Source: JABMMZ01 sp040403495
Lineage (GTDB): Bacteria; Bacteroidota; Bacteroidia; NS11-12g; UBA955
NCBI GenBank assembly: GCA_040403495.1
Contig: JBBAKM010000004.1
Location: 136,790-200,789 of the forward strand
DNA: 64,000 nt
Direction: 5' to 3'
How positions within the stretch are numbered: the first letter of the stretch is position 1; each line of letters opens with the position of its first letter. The translations under genes were made by a program, and so were the position numbers. Below are positions 16,508 to 25,252 of the stretch, piece by piece. Below the pieces are notes generated by a model. The model had not been told where the DNA came from. It ran no database searches and worked only from the letters and a program-made list of their open reading frames with translations.

Positions 16508-16837
16508 TTATTCAGGAATTTCCTTTAATAGTTCACTCAATTCTTTATTACTTAAATTCTCAGTATCAGATTTGTCATAAATTGAAAGTAAGAAAACTTT
16601 TTCATCAGCAATTACAAAGTTGGTAATTAATCTAGCCCCACCGCTTTTGCCTTTGTGTTTTGATGAAATAGCAAGGCGTATTTTAAAACAATTCTTGCCT
16701 AATGGTATTCCTTGAATGGGATTAGCCTCTAAACTCTCAAACAAAATGGCTAAGTCTGTTTTTAAAGAGGGGTATTTTTTTGCCAATTGCTTTAGTTTTT
16801 TCCTAAAAGATGGCAAAGCGATAACGCTATAACTCAT
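16508..16837 (-). CDS. RelE/ParE-superfamily toxin
   Basis: A 109-residue protein of the RelE/ParE fold, a small mRNA-interferase or gyrase-poison family. Features typical of this subfamily are SYSVIALPSFRKKLKQLAKKYPSLKTDL at the N-terminus (two helices), PLGKNCFKIRLA, GKSGGARLITNFV and VFLLSIYDKSD, giving the central sheet with basic residues. It overlaps the upstream antitoxin frame by 11 bases (antitoxin first), the normal order for a type II pair. Whether it acts on ribosome-bound mRNA cannot be told from sequence. Confidence 0.85.
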   Translation of the reverse strand: MSYSVIALPSFRKKLKQLAKKYPSLKTDLAILFESLEANPIQGIPLGKNCFKIRLAISSKHKGKSGGARLITNFVIADEKVFLLSIYDKSDTENLSNKELSELLKEIPE

Positions 16838-17033
16838 CTAACAACTGCTTTGCAGAAATGCCTTTCATTTTGCCTTGTCTTACCAGTTTTAGTTCTTCAA
16901 CAGCTTCATTTATCTCTTCTATTAGTAAAGCTTTTTTGTCAGAAATCGTTTTTGCCTTAACATAGGATAATCCTTTCAATACTTCTAGTAAGTGAGTGGC
17001 TTTGCTGTCTTTTATGTCTAATAAAACTTTCAT
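16827..17033 (-). CDS. Antitoxin of the RelE/ParE-type pair
   Basis: A 68-residue, Lys/Glu-rich protein: an N-terminal strand (MKVLLDIKDSKATHLLEVLKG) followed by a long helix and a short C-terminal KGISAKQLLDEL tail that would wrap the toxin. Small proteins of this shape accompany RelE/ParE toxins throughout Bacteroidota. It is translated first and overlaps the toxin start by 11 bases. No separate DNA-binding domain is obvious, so autoregulation, if any, would depend on the N-terminal part. Confidence 0.8.
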   Translation of the reverse strand: MKVLLDIKDSKATHLLEVLKGLSYVKAKTISDKKALLIEEINEAVEELKLVRQGKMKGISAKQLLDEL

Positions 17034-17187
17034 TTTTGAAAAAAGAAAAAATTTAATTACGAATTTAAAGTATTTTTATGAATTAAAATAATTTTTTTTA
17101 AACCAAGTCTTGAGTTCAAGTCCCAAACAAACTTCACGACCCTCTTGAAAGATTTAAAAATAATAAATAGTGCAATTTGTTTTGGTT

Positions 17188-17487
17188 TTACAAAAAAGTA
17201 AATCCAATGCGTTTTTGTAAACCTACCTCAAAAATTCTTATAAGTGTAGATAGTTGAATGTTCCCTTTGCCATTTTCAATTCTAGAGATGTAGCTTTTTT
17301 TGGTTCCTGTTCTTTCTGCAAGTTCTTCTTGGGTTAGTTTGGCTTCTTTTCGAGCTTCTTTAAGCATTTCGCTTATGATAAACATTTGAGATTTTTCTTC
17401 ATAAACGTTTCTTGTTTCAGTGCCAATTTTGCCATGCTCAAGTTCAATGAGTTGATTAAATGTGCTTATTTTTTTATATTCTTTCAT
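17188..17487 (-). CDS. XRE-family HTH protein (HigA-like antitoxin)
   Basis: A 99-residue protein with a C-terminal helix-turn-helix: KEARKEAKLTQEELAERTGTKKSYISRIENGKGNIQLSTLIRIFE (about residues 43-87). The N-terminal ~40 residues (FNQLIELEHGKIGTETRNVYEEKSQMF) match the toxin-binding part of HigA-type antitoxins paired with Gp49-like HigB toxins. The expected toxin gene directly upstream is broken (see 17493-17700), so this is an orphan antitoxin or a repressor left behind. It may still repress its own promoter. Confidence 0.85.
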   Translation of the reverse strand: MKEYKKISTFNQLIELEHGKIGTETRNVYEEKSQMFIISEMLKEARKEAKLTQEELAERTGTKKSYISRIENGKGNIQLSTLIRIFEVGLQKRIGFTFL

Positions 17488-17492
17488 TGCCT

Positions 17493-17700
17493 TTATTTGT
17501 TTTTGTTGAAATATTCCTTCATTAAATTTTGTGCTTTGATAATTTCTTTACTTGGTGTTTTTTGAGTTTTTTTTGATAACAATTAAATAAAACTACTAAT
17601 TTACCTTCTCATCTTGTTGAAGATAAAAATCGATAAAATAATTTTCATAAAATATAATCTCTCTAAACACTTTGCAAAGTTATCTCAAAAGTTAACATTT
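17493..17700 (-). pseudogene. Degraded HigB/RelE-like toxin gene
   Basis: Directly upstream of the XRE gene, one minus-strand frame ends KKTQKTPSKEIIKAQNLMKEY and then a stop seven bases before the XRE start, which is the characteristic C-terminus of Gp49-like HigB toxins. The preceding segment continues in other frames (KLVVLFNCYQKK, then DFYLQQDEK), matching the expected toxin order only if at least two frameshifts are allowed; one falls in an A7 run. The N-terminal half is not recognisable. Boundaries are approximate. Confidence 0.6.
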
Positions 17701-17849
17701 TGCAAATATTAATTGCATGTTTTTCTATAGTCCACTGGAAAAACTCAATCACTAAAGACAATATTTACAATATTTTGATAACTTTTTATCTTATATTTTA
17801 AAAACATATTCATTTTACCTATTTTCGCTAAGTTTTTCAAAAAGAAATT

Positions 17850-20800
17850 ATGAATTTTAAGTTAGTTAATAATCTATTAGGGTGGGTAATGTTTGTCATT
17901 GCTCTTGTTGTCTACACATTAACCTTGGAACCATCGGTAAGTTTATGGGACTGCGGTGAGTTTATCTCGGCCTCTCACAAACTACAAGTTGTACATCCAC
18001 CGGGAGCGCCTTTTTTTCTATTAGTGGGTCGTTTTTTCTCACTTTTTGCTCCTCAGTTGGAAGATGTAGCCTTTGCTGTAAACATGCTAAGCGCAACGGC
18101 AAGTGCTTTAACCGTTTTGTTTACATTCTGGATTACAACCCATTTTGCCAAAAAAATCATTGATCCTCAAGCAAGCAAAGGTTCATTCATTGCTGTAATG
18201 GGTGCAGGTGCTATTGGTGCATTAGCGCTTACTTTTATGGATTCTTTTTGGTTTAGTGCAGTTGAAGCGGAGGTTTACGCTTTGTCTTCGTTCTTTACAG
18301 CAATCACTTTTTGGGCTGCATTGAAATGGGAAGAAAGCGATTCTAAATACGCGAACAAATGGATTATTCTAATCGCTTACTTAATAGGTTTGGCTATCGG
18401 TACCCACTTATTGAACTTATTGGTTATTCCTGCTATTGTTTTTATTTATTATTTCAAAAATTACAAATACACTCAAAAAGGCTTATTATATAGTTTCTTG
18501 ATTGGTTTGGGTATTTTATTCTTTATACAAAAAGGGATTATTCCTGGTGTGCCTAGCTTGATGGCTAAAATGGATTTATTCTTCGTTAATAGCTTAGGTT
18601 TCGGTTTCAACTCAGGAACATTTGCTGCTATATTATTGTTAGCTGCCATTTCTGTTGGAGGGATTTATTATTACTCTAAAGTAAAGCCAAACCATTATGC
18701 TAATTTAGGTTTTATCTGTTTTGCATACATATTATTAGGTTACTCAAGTTATGCGATGGTGGTTATTCGTTCTTCTGATAATCCTCCTATTGATATGAAC
18801 AATCCTGAAGAGCCATTCAAATTGTTAAGTTATATCAATCGTGAACAATACGGAGACAGACCTTTGTTAAAAGGACCATACTATAATGCACAGGCTATAG
18901 ATGTTAAAGAAGGTGAAATGAAATACAGAAAAGATGACAATGGCTATACGGCTATTGGAAAAAATCAAGAGTATGTGTTTGATCCTGCTTACAACACCAT
19001 ATTCCCAAGAATGGGTGATATGCAAAAAGATGGTAGCGAACAAGGTTACAGAAGTTGGGGTAATATGGATGAAATATCCAAACAAATTGATGATGCACAA
19101 ATGATGCTTCAACAAACCCAAGACCCTGAACAAAAACAAAGATTAAACAACGAAATAGAGGCATTAAAAGCTGTTAAGCCTAAATTTTCCAATAACTTAG
19201 CTTTCTTGTTCAGATACCAATTAGGTCACATGTATTTCAGATACTTTATGTGGAACTTTGTAGGTAGACAAAACGATCAACAAGGTCACGATTTCAACAA
19301 AGAAACTGACGGAAACTGGATTAGTGGTATTGGACTAGTAGATGCTGCAAGATTAGGGCCTCAAAACGATTTGCCAGAACATTTAGCCAATAACTTTGCT
19401 AGAAATAAGTTTTTCTTTATTCCATTGATTATTGGTATATTCGGATTAATTATTCACTTCAAAAAAGGTAAAAATGATGCCATTGTGGTGATGAGTTTAT
19501 TCTTATTTACAGGTATATTGATTAATATATTCTTAAATCAACCACCTTATGAACCAAGAGAACGTGATTATTCATTGGCAGGTTCGTTCCAAACCTTTTG
19601 TATTTGGATTGGTTTAGGTGTCTTGTTCTTATGGGATAAGTTGAAAAACAAAATGGCCGAAGGTACTGCCGCTATTCTTGCTGCTGTTATTGCTTTAACG
19701 GCTCCATTGTTAATGGGAACTCAAGGGTGGGACGACCACGATAGAAGTGGCAGATATTTAGGAATTGATTTTGCTAAAAATTATTTACATTCTTGTCCAG
19801 AAAATGCAATCTTGTTTACCAATGGTGACAATGATACTTATCCGCTTTGGTTCGCTCAAAATGTTGAGGGTATCAGAACCGATGTTAGAATTATCAATCA
19901 AAGTTTATTGCCTACAGATTGGTATTCTCAAGTGTTATTAGATAAAGTTTACAAAAGCGAACCACTTCCATTAACATTAACAAAAGAACAATTAAAAGCA
20001 GGGGTTAATGATTATTTCCAATTACAAAGTAATGCCAGCAATTCTGCGGTTAATCTGAGAGACTTTATCAATAACTTGGTTAATAGTAAAACACCAACCT
20101 TTAACACTACTAATTTCTTTGTGCCTGTTAACAAAGAGGCGGTATTGAAAGCAGGCGTTGTAAGTGCTTCAGATTCAGCTAATGTTGTTCCTAGTTTAAT
20201 TATTAATTTCCCAGGAAGAGGATTAAATAAAGGTGACTTGTTGCTTCTTGACTTAATCGCTACAAATGCTGAACAAGGATGGAAAAGACCAATCTGTTTC
20301 ACCACAACATCAGGTAGTGATGGTTTCTTGAATATGGAACCTTATTTTGAAAGAAGAGGCTTGGTATTCCAATTAATTCCTATTAGATCAAAAGCTTCAA
20401 AAAATAATGTTACTCGACTTAATGAAGAGGTAATGTATGATAATTTGATGAACAAATACTCTTTCTCAGGAATGAACAAAAAAGAAAAGTATTTCTTGGA
20501 TGATAAAGCGATTATAGTGCCTTCAAATGTTCAAAATTTATTTATTTCTACAGCAGGCCACTACTTGGGTAAAATAGATGAAATTAAATTTTACGATTCT
20601 ACTTTAAGTATTCCTTACAATAAAGAAAAGGTTGAACTATACAAATCAAGAGCATTTAACTTAATTGAAAAATGTTTAAAAGAAATGCCAGAAAAGGTAT
20701 TGATTACCAGAGGAAATACCAAGTACAGCATTGCCTTTATTTACTATGAATTAGGTGAATTGCAAAAAGCTGAAAAACATTTATCTGAATTGTACGAAAT

Positions 20801-21011
20801 GTCTAAAAAAGAGGTGAATTATTACTTGAAATACTCAGGTTCAAGCCACAAATCATACAATTTAAGATTGATGACCAAAGATGCATTCGATACCATGGAG
20901 CGTTGTGCAGCAACAGCTAAACAATGGAATATGGAAAGCTTAGCTAATAAAATGGAAAAAGGTAACAAAGAAGTAACTAATGCTGTTACTACTTTTATCA
21001 ATAACGATTAA
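17850..21011 (+). CDS. DUF2723 multi-pass membrane protein, probable glycosyltransferase
   Basis: A 1053-residue protein with about ten N-terminal and central transmembrane helices and a large soluble C-terminal part. The N-terminus, YTLTLEPSVSLWDCGEFISA and HPPGAPFFLLVGRFFSL (about residues 22-66), is diagnostic of DUF2723, with the early acidic DCGE motif expected of GT-C enzymes. The only well-studied relative is human TMEM260, a protein O-mannosyltransferase, so a role in periplasmic protein O-glycosylation is a reasonable inference. The last ~150 residues are TPR-like helices. It is a single-gene unit with its own terminator. Confidence 0.82.
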   Translation: MNFKLVNNLLGWVMFVIALVVYTLTLEPSVSLWDCGEFISASHKLQVVHPPGAPFFLLVGRFFSLFAPQLEDVAFAVNMLSATASALTVLFTFWITTHFAKKIIDPQASKGSFIAVMGAGAIGALALTFMDSFWFSAVEAEVYALSSFFTAITFWAALKWEESDSKYANKWIILIAYLIGLAIGTHLLNLLVIPAIVFIYYFKNYKYTQKGLLYSFLIGLGILFFIQKGIIPGVPSLMAKMDLFFVNSLGFGFNSGTFAAILLLAAISVGGIYYYSKVKPNHYANLGFICFAYILLGYSSYAMVVIRSSDNPPIDMNNPEEPFKLLSYINREQYGDRPLLKGPYYNAQAIDVKEGEMKYRKDDNGYTAIGKNQEYVFDPAYNTIFPRMGDMQKDGSEQGYRSWGNMDEISKQIDDAQMMLQQTQDPEQKQRLNNEIEALKAVKPKFSNNLAFLFRYQLGHMYFRYFMWNFVGRQNDQQGHDFNKETDGNWISGIGLVDAARLGPQNDLPEHLANNFARNKFFFIPLIIGIFGLIIHFKKGKNDAIVVMSLFLFTGILINIFLNQPPYEPRERDYSLAGSFQTFCIWIGLGVLFLWDKLKNKMAEGTAAILAAVIALTAPLLMGTQGWDDHDRSGRYLGIDFAKNYLHSCPENAILFTNGDNDTYPLWFAQNVEGIRTDVRIINQSLLPTDWYSQVLLDKVYKSEPLPLTLTKEQLKAGVNDYFQLQSNASNSAVNLRDFINNLVNSKTPTFNTTNFFVPVNKEAVLKAGVVSASDSANVVPSLIINFPGRGLNKGDLLLLDLIATNAEQGWKRPICFTTTSGSDGFLNMEPYFERRGLVFQLIPIRSKASKNNVTRLNEEVMYDNLMNKYSFSGMNKKEKYFLDDKAIIVPSNVQNLFISTAGHYLGKIDEIKFYDSTLSIPYNKEKVELYKSRAFNLIEKCLKEMPEKVLITRGNTKYSIAFIYYELGELQKAEKHLSELYEMSKKEVNYYLKYSGSSHKSYNLRLMTKDAFDTMERCAATAKQWNMESLANKMEKGNKEVTNAVTTFINND

Positions 21012-21036
21012 TTAGTTTACAAAATATTAAACCCTT

Positions 21037-21063
21037 CAAAAGACGCTTAACAGGCGTCTTTTG
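21037..21063 (+). terminator. Rho-independent terminator
   Basis: Perfect 10-bp stem CAAAAGACGC/GCGTCTTTTG around the loop TTAACAG, 25 bases after the DUF2723 stop and just before rlmB. Confidence 0.85.
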
Positions 21064-21077
21064 TTTAAAATAAAAAA

Positions 21078-21827
21078 ATGAGAGAAAACGAAGAAAAAAA
21101 TATAATATTCGGAATAAGACCCTTAGAGGAAGCACTTTCGAAAAACACAACATTCCTTAAAGTATATGTTCAAAAAGGGATAGGAGAAAGTCTTAAGTTT
21201 ATTAAGCAAATACTTAATAGACATCATGTTATTTATACCGAAGTGCCTATTGAAAAGTTGAATTCATTGTCTCGCAATGGGAATCACCAAGGTGTAGTTG
21301 CCAAAATTTCTCCTATTAAATACTATGTAGCAGAAGAGTTGGCCAAACAGTTAATCGAAAAAGACAAAGAACCTTGTTTTATTGCTTTAGACAGGATTAC
21401 GGATGTTAGAAATTTTGGGGCAATAGCAAGAACTGCTCATGCTGCAGGATTTGCAGGTGTAATCATTCCTGAAAAAAATTCGGTAACAGTAAGTGAAGAT
21501 GCTATTAAAACATCAGCAGGGGCTTTATTGCATTTGCCAGTTTGTAGAACAGGGAACTTTTTCCAAACCATAAAACACCTCAAAGACGATGGTTTCCAGA
21601 TTATATGTGGTTCAGAAAAAGCCAATAAAGAACTGTATTTTGAGCCATTAACGCGTCCTTGTGTAGTGGTTGTGGGTAATGAGGAGGAAGGTATTCATCC
21701 AACTATTTTAAAGCTAGCCAATAAGTTGGTTAAAATACCCATGAATAGCGAATTGGATTCATTGAATGTGTCTGTTGCCGCTGCTATTATCATGTATGAG
21801 GTTGTTAGGCAGAATATGGGTGAGTAG
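21078..21827 (+). CDS. rlmB: 23S rRNA 2'-O-ribose methyltransferase, TrmH/SpoU family (RlmB-like)
   Basis: A 249-residue protein. The N-terminal substrate-binding domain starts NIIFGIRPLEEAL; the C-terminal SPOUT knot carries RITDVRNFGAIARTAHAAGF, VVVGNEEEGI and IPMNSELDSLNVSVAAAI, the three SpoU motifs that bind S-adenosylmethionine. RlmB methylates G2251 in the 23S rRNA P-loop. Length and the N-terminal domain fit RlmB better than TrmH, but target assignment among SpoU paralogues is tentative. It is preceded by a terminator and followed by the repeat region. Confidence 0.87.
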   Translation: MRENEEKNIIFGIRPLEEALSKNTTFLKVYVQKGIGESLKFIKQILNRHHVIYTEVPIEKLNSLSRNGNHQGVVAKISPIKYYVAEELAKQLIEKDKEPCFIALDRITDVRNFGAIARTAHAAGFAGVIIPEKNSVTVSEDAIKTSAGALLHLPVCRTGNFFQTIKHLKDDGFQIICGSEKANKELYFEPLTRPCVVVVGNEEEGIHPTILKLANKLVKIPMNSELDSLNVSVAAAIIMYEVVRQNMGE

Positions 21828-22250
21828 GTGTTTAGTTGTTTAGTTGTTGAGTTGTTTAGGGGTTTAAATGGTTGAAAGGGTTTAAATGGTTTAAATGTTT
21901 ATTAGTGTCACCCACTAGGCTGAGCCTAGTCACGTGAGTATGTTTCTCGAAGGGTGTTGAGGTGGTTTAGTTGTTTAAGGGTTTATAGGGTTTAAATGGT
22001 TTAAATGGTTTAAATGTTTATTAGTGTCACCCTGAGGTTCTCGAAGGGTGTTTAGCTGTATAGGTGTTTAATGGTTTAAATGGTTGAAAGTGTTTATATG
22101 GTTAAGGGTCCCGATAGCTATCGGGAAAGGGTTTCCCAAAGCCTGGGAAGGTGATTGGTTCGAATGTCATTCTGGAAAAAGCTGCGCATTTGATTGTGCT
22201 TTGGGCTTTTATTCAGAATCTCTCTGATAATCGCCTTTTGAATTTGATAT
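21828..22250. repeat. GTTTAAATG tract with several palindromic elements
   Basis: No gene. Runs of GGTTTAAATG-type 9-10-mers alternate with hairpins: CTAGGCT-G-AGCCTAG (21915-21929), CACCCT...AGGGTG (22028-22050), the perfect 18-base palindrome TCCCGATAGCTATCGGGA (22109-22126), TTCCCA...TGGGAA (22133-22149), and a larger inverted element with ATTCTG/CAGAAT ends (22169-22219). The last is related to an element at 29163-29199. The mixture suggests an accumulation site for small non-coding palindromic elements. Confidence 0.75.
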
Positions 22251-22283
22251 TAGTAGGTAATAAAATTTGTAGTAAAACAATCA

Positions 22284-23882
22284 ATGAATATAGATAAATC
22301 AATGAATAATAAGGTATTCAAAACTTTGGGTTTTGTGTTTTTGATTTTCTTTACAAGTGTCATATTCGCTCAAAACCGATTCTCTAACGATGCAACACTT
22401 AGGAAAATCTACACCTTTCAATACAACCAAAATTCGGATTCATTGAAACAATACTTTACACACCAAAATCCCATATACAGAGAAGCTGCTTGTTTGGCAT
22501 TTGCAAGTGTGCAAAATGAGGAAATTGTCATGGAATTATTGTTTTTGTTAATGAATGAAAACAATGTAAAAGTAAGAAAAGCTATTATTTATAGTTTAGG
22601 TCAATTATCGAGCACCCAAGCCTCTGAAGTGTTGTTGCGTTGCTTTGATAATGAAACAGATACTTTAAACCAAGCCCTGTGTTTGGAGGCAATTGCAAAA
22701 ACATGTAAAGTTAGTTCTAAGATAAATACATTGTTTAAATTTTATCAATTTAACCCAAGTAATAAACCTGCTATAATTTCCTATTGGAGAGCGTTATATT
22801 TTGCCAAAAGAAATAAAACAATTGATGTAGAAAACGAAGAAATCAAAACAATAATTAATAGACTAAGTTACTCTAACGACCCAAGGGCTAGTGCTATTTA
22901 TAACTATTTATATGCAGATAATAAAATTGCAGAAATTGACTTTCCGCCAGATAAAAAGAAATATTCAAATATAGAAATCCTAAACATTGATTTGAACTTG
23001 ATTTCATCTCCTTATTTACAGTTGGATTTTCTTAAGAAAATTAATGTAGACGATAATACATTATTGGCTTTGATACATTCTAATCACCACAGTTTAATTA
23101 GGTATTATGCTTTAGATATTTATATCAAAAAATACTGGCAAATGATTGGTTGGAATGAAAAAATCAATTCAGATTTAATAAATAAAGTATTTGAAAGCGG
23201 AGATGTTGCCCTCATTTCCAGAATGGCAGAATACGTAAAGGATCAAAATTTGTCCAATAGAAAAGTAGAGGTCACCAAGGAAAATTTGTTACTTGTGCAA
23301 CAAAAATTGATATTACCGCGTGATTTTGAGGTTTGGGTTGATTTGGAAAAAGCCATTTTGAGTTTTGAAGGTAAAAAATACCAATACGAAAGTTATTTTA
23401 CAACAGGGTATCAAAACCCAATGGATTGGAATTACATTGTAAAAGTGCCACAAAACCAAAAGGTTAAAATAAAGACCAATAAGGGGGAAATTGTTTTAGT
23501 GTGTAAGGTTAATGAAGCCCCTGCTTCAGTTGCAAATTTTTTGAAGTTGGTAGATTCAGGTTATTACGATGGGAAATATTTCCATAGAATGGTGCCCAAC
23601 TTTGTAGTGCAAGGGGGTTGCCCAAGAGGTGATGGTTGGGGCTCGCTCAACTGGAATCAACGCAGTGAGTTTTCGAATTATTTGACCTACCAACCCGGTA
23701 GTGTGGGTTTGGCATCTGTGGGTAAGGATTCCGAAGGGGTTCAGTTTTTTATTACCCACACCTACACACAGAATTTAGATGGTCGATACACGATTTTTGC
23801 AGAGGTTGTTCAAGGGATGGAGCTTGTCAATCAATTGGTAGTGGGCGATGTGATTGTTGAGATTGAATTATTAAAGGACTAA
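22284..23882 (+). CDS. Secreted HEAT-repeat/cyclophilin-type peptidyl-prolyl isomerase
   Basis: A 532-residue protein. A signal peptide (LGFVFLIFFTSVIFAQ) is followed by helical HEAT-like repeats from about residue 50 (YREAACLAFASVQNEEIV, KVRKAIIYSLGQLSSTQAS). The C-terminal ~140 residues are a cyclophilin domain: KGEIVLVCKVNEAPASVANF, GKYFHRMVPNFVVQGG and GVQFFITHTYTQNLDGRYTIFAEV, with FHRMV holding the catalytic arginine and QFF present. It would catalyse proline isomerisation in the periplasm, with the HEAT part probably binding partners. ATG at 22302 gives a more standard signal peptide and is a plausible alternative start. Confidence 0.85.
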   Translation: MNIDKSMNNKVFKTLGFVFLIFFTSVIFAQNRFSNDATLRKIYTFQYNQNSDSLKQYFTHQNPIYREAACLAFASVQNEEIVMELLFLLMNENNVKVRKAIIYSLGQLSSTQASEVLLRCFDNETDTLNQALCLEAIAKTCKVSSKINTLFKFYQFNPSNKPAIISYWRALYFAKRNKTIDVENEEIKTIINRLSYSNDPRASAIYNYLYADNKIAEIDFPPDKKKYSNIEILNIDLNLISSPYLQLDFLKKINVDDNTLLALIHSNHHSLIRYYALDIYIKKYWQMIGWNEKINSDLINKVFESGDVALISRMAEYVKDQNLSNRKVEVTKENLLLVQQKLILPRDFEVWVDLEKAILSFEGKKYQYESYFTTGYQNPMDWNYIVKVPQNQKVKIKTNKGEIVLVCKVNEAPASVANFLKLVDSGYYDGKYFHRMVPNFVVQGGCPRGDGWGSLNWNQRSEFSNYLTYQPGSVGLASVGKDSEGVQFFITHTYTQNLDGRYTIFAEVVQGMELVNQLVVGDVIVEIELLKD

Positions 23883-23889
23883 TTTATAG

Positions 23890-24390
23890 GTGGGTTATAA
23901 AGCTGTCATATTGGGTTTTTATATCTTTTGTTTTTCAATGTCTTATGCCCAAAAGCATCAATTCAAATTGGGGCTTGGGAATTATGAAGGACTAAATATT
24001 GGGTTGAGGCATTCCTTCTCAAAGTTTGATATTGAATATGGATTTGGGACAGACTTCAATGTTTTTAAGCAAGGATATAACAATAATGTGCATGCATTAA
24101 TTGGTAAAAGGCTGTTTAAAAAGTCGGATCAACCCAAAAATTACTATTTCGTACAATTTAAATCGGTATTTTGGCATTTGGAAAATCCAAGTAATCGATT
24201 TATTAACTTGTCATTGAGTCCCGAATTTTTATTCAAAAGGAACTTAAATACAAAAATTGATATAGGGGTATATGGTGGGTTTGTGTGGACTACCAATTTG
24301 AAGTATGTTAGAAAAACTTATCAAGAAATAGGTTTCCCAAGAGAGTTTCAGCCAGGGTTTGGGGTTCAATTGTATTACAAACTGCAATGA
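23890..24390 (+). CDS. Small outer-membrane barrel-like protein
   Basis: A 166-residue protein with a signal peptide (AVILGFYIFCFSMSYAQ) and short amphipathic strands (QFKLGLGNYEGLNIGLRHSF, FDIEYGFGTDFNVF, FGVQLYYKLQ), which suggests an eight-stranded barrel. No named family is recognised. The start is GTG, seven bases after the cyclophilin gene stop; its own stop overlaps the next start (ATGA), so it belongs to a three-gene unit with the cyclophilin and the GDPD genes. Confidence 0.6.
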   Translation: MGYKAVILGFYIFCFSMSYAQKHQFKLGLGNYEGLNIGLRHSFSKFDIEYGFGTDFNVFKQGYNNNVHALIGKRLFKKSDQPKNYYFVQFKSVFWHLENPSNRFINLSLSPEFLFKRNLNTKIDIGVYGGFVWTTNLKYVRKTYQEIGFPREFQPGFGVQLYYKLQ

Positions 24391-25196
24391 GAGTCGCTAT
24401 CATCATATTGCTAATAGTATTGAATTCTTGTCAGAAAATCAAGTATTACGAAGACAAAGAACTAGAGGTTTTTGCGCCCCAAAAAATTGTTCACAGAGGT
24501 GGAGAATCTCAATTTCATTTAGAAAACACCTTAGATGGGGTTAAGCGTTCACTCAGAGAATTTGATGGAGTCGAAGTTGATGTACAAATCAGCAAAGATG
24601 AGTCTATATGGCTATCACACTCTGTCGATGTGTATCAATGTAAAACGAAGCTTAATTGTTTTCCCGAAATGAAAGACAGTGATATTAGAGCAGTTTTAAG
24701 TTGTAATGGGGTTGATTTTAGCTATACCAATTTGGAAGATGTTTTTAAGTTTATGAAGGACAGCTTTCCCAACAAACCTATATGTATCGATATGAAAGGA
24801 TGGGTACCTTGTAGTGTTAATAGTGTGGATATAGAAGGGATGTTGCGGAGAGAGGGTGAGTTGATTGTAATTTTAGCCCAAAAGTATGGTTTAGCAAAAA
24901 ACTTATTATTTGAAACAGAAACGACTTCCGTTTTAGATTATCTGAATTCAAAAAAATCGGGTGCAGGCATATATCTAACTTCTTATGGTGATTTTGAAAG
25001 GGCTGTTCTCATTGCATTAAAACAGAAATATTCGGGGATTTCATTTAAAACCAATATTGGTGAAAAGCTAAGCAAAGACAAAATAGATTTACTACACCGA
25101 AAGGGGCTCAAAATAATAGTTTGGAATTTGCTAAGCAGTGATGAAATTGCTTATTATGAAAGCATTGGCGTAGATTACATACAGTTTGATTTGTAA
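24387..25196 (+). CDS. Glycerophosphodiester phosphodiesterase-family lipoprotein
   Basis: A 269-residue protein. The lipobox LNSC (cysteine at residue 15) marks a lipoprotein. The GDPD TIM-barrel motifs are VHRGGESQFHLENTLDGV (His-Arg, then Glu and Asn), EVDVQISKD with two acidic metal ligands, and WLSHSVD; the barrel ends FKTNIG, IIVWNLLS and GVDYIQFDL. Such enzymes cleave glycerophosphodiesters to glycerol-3-phosphate and an alcohol. The final 115 bases of this gene are duplicated perfectly at 26431-26545, beyond the next gene. Confidence 0.83.
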   Translation: MRVAIIILLIVLNSCQKIKYYEDKELEVFAPQKIVHRGGESQFHLENTLDGVKRSLREFDGVEVDVQISKDESIWLSHSVDVYQCKTKLNCFPEMKDSDIRAVLSCNGVDFSYTNLEDVFKFMKDSFPNKPICIDMKGWVPCSVNSVDIEGMLRREGELIVILAQKYGLAKNLLFETETTSVLDYLNSKKSGAGIYLTSYGDFERAVLIALKQKYSGISFKTNIGEKLSKDKIDLLHRKGLKIIVWNLLSSDEIAYYESIGVDYIQFDL

Positions 25197-25252
25197 TAAA
25201 AAGTTAGAATCACTCTTTTGTGATTGTTGGTGTATGAATTGTCCCAAATAAA
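25069..25252 (+). repeat. Direct repeat, copy 1 (GDPD gene end and spacer)
   Basis: Bases 25082-25223 are identical to 26431-26572 (142 bases). On the left the match fades through TAAGCAAAG; on the right about 29 further bases match at roughly 70-75% to 25252. The second copy lies 1349 bases downstream, on the other side of the methyltransferase gene. Confidence 0.9.
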
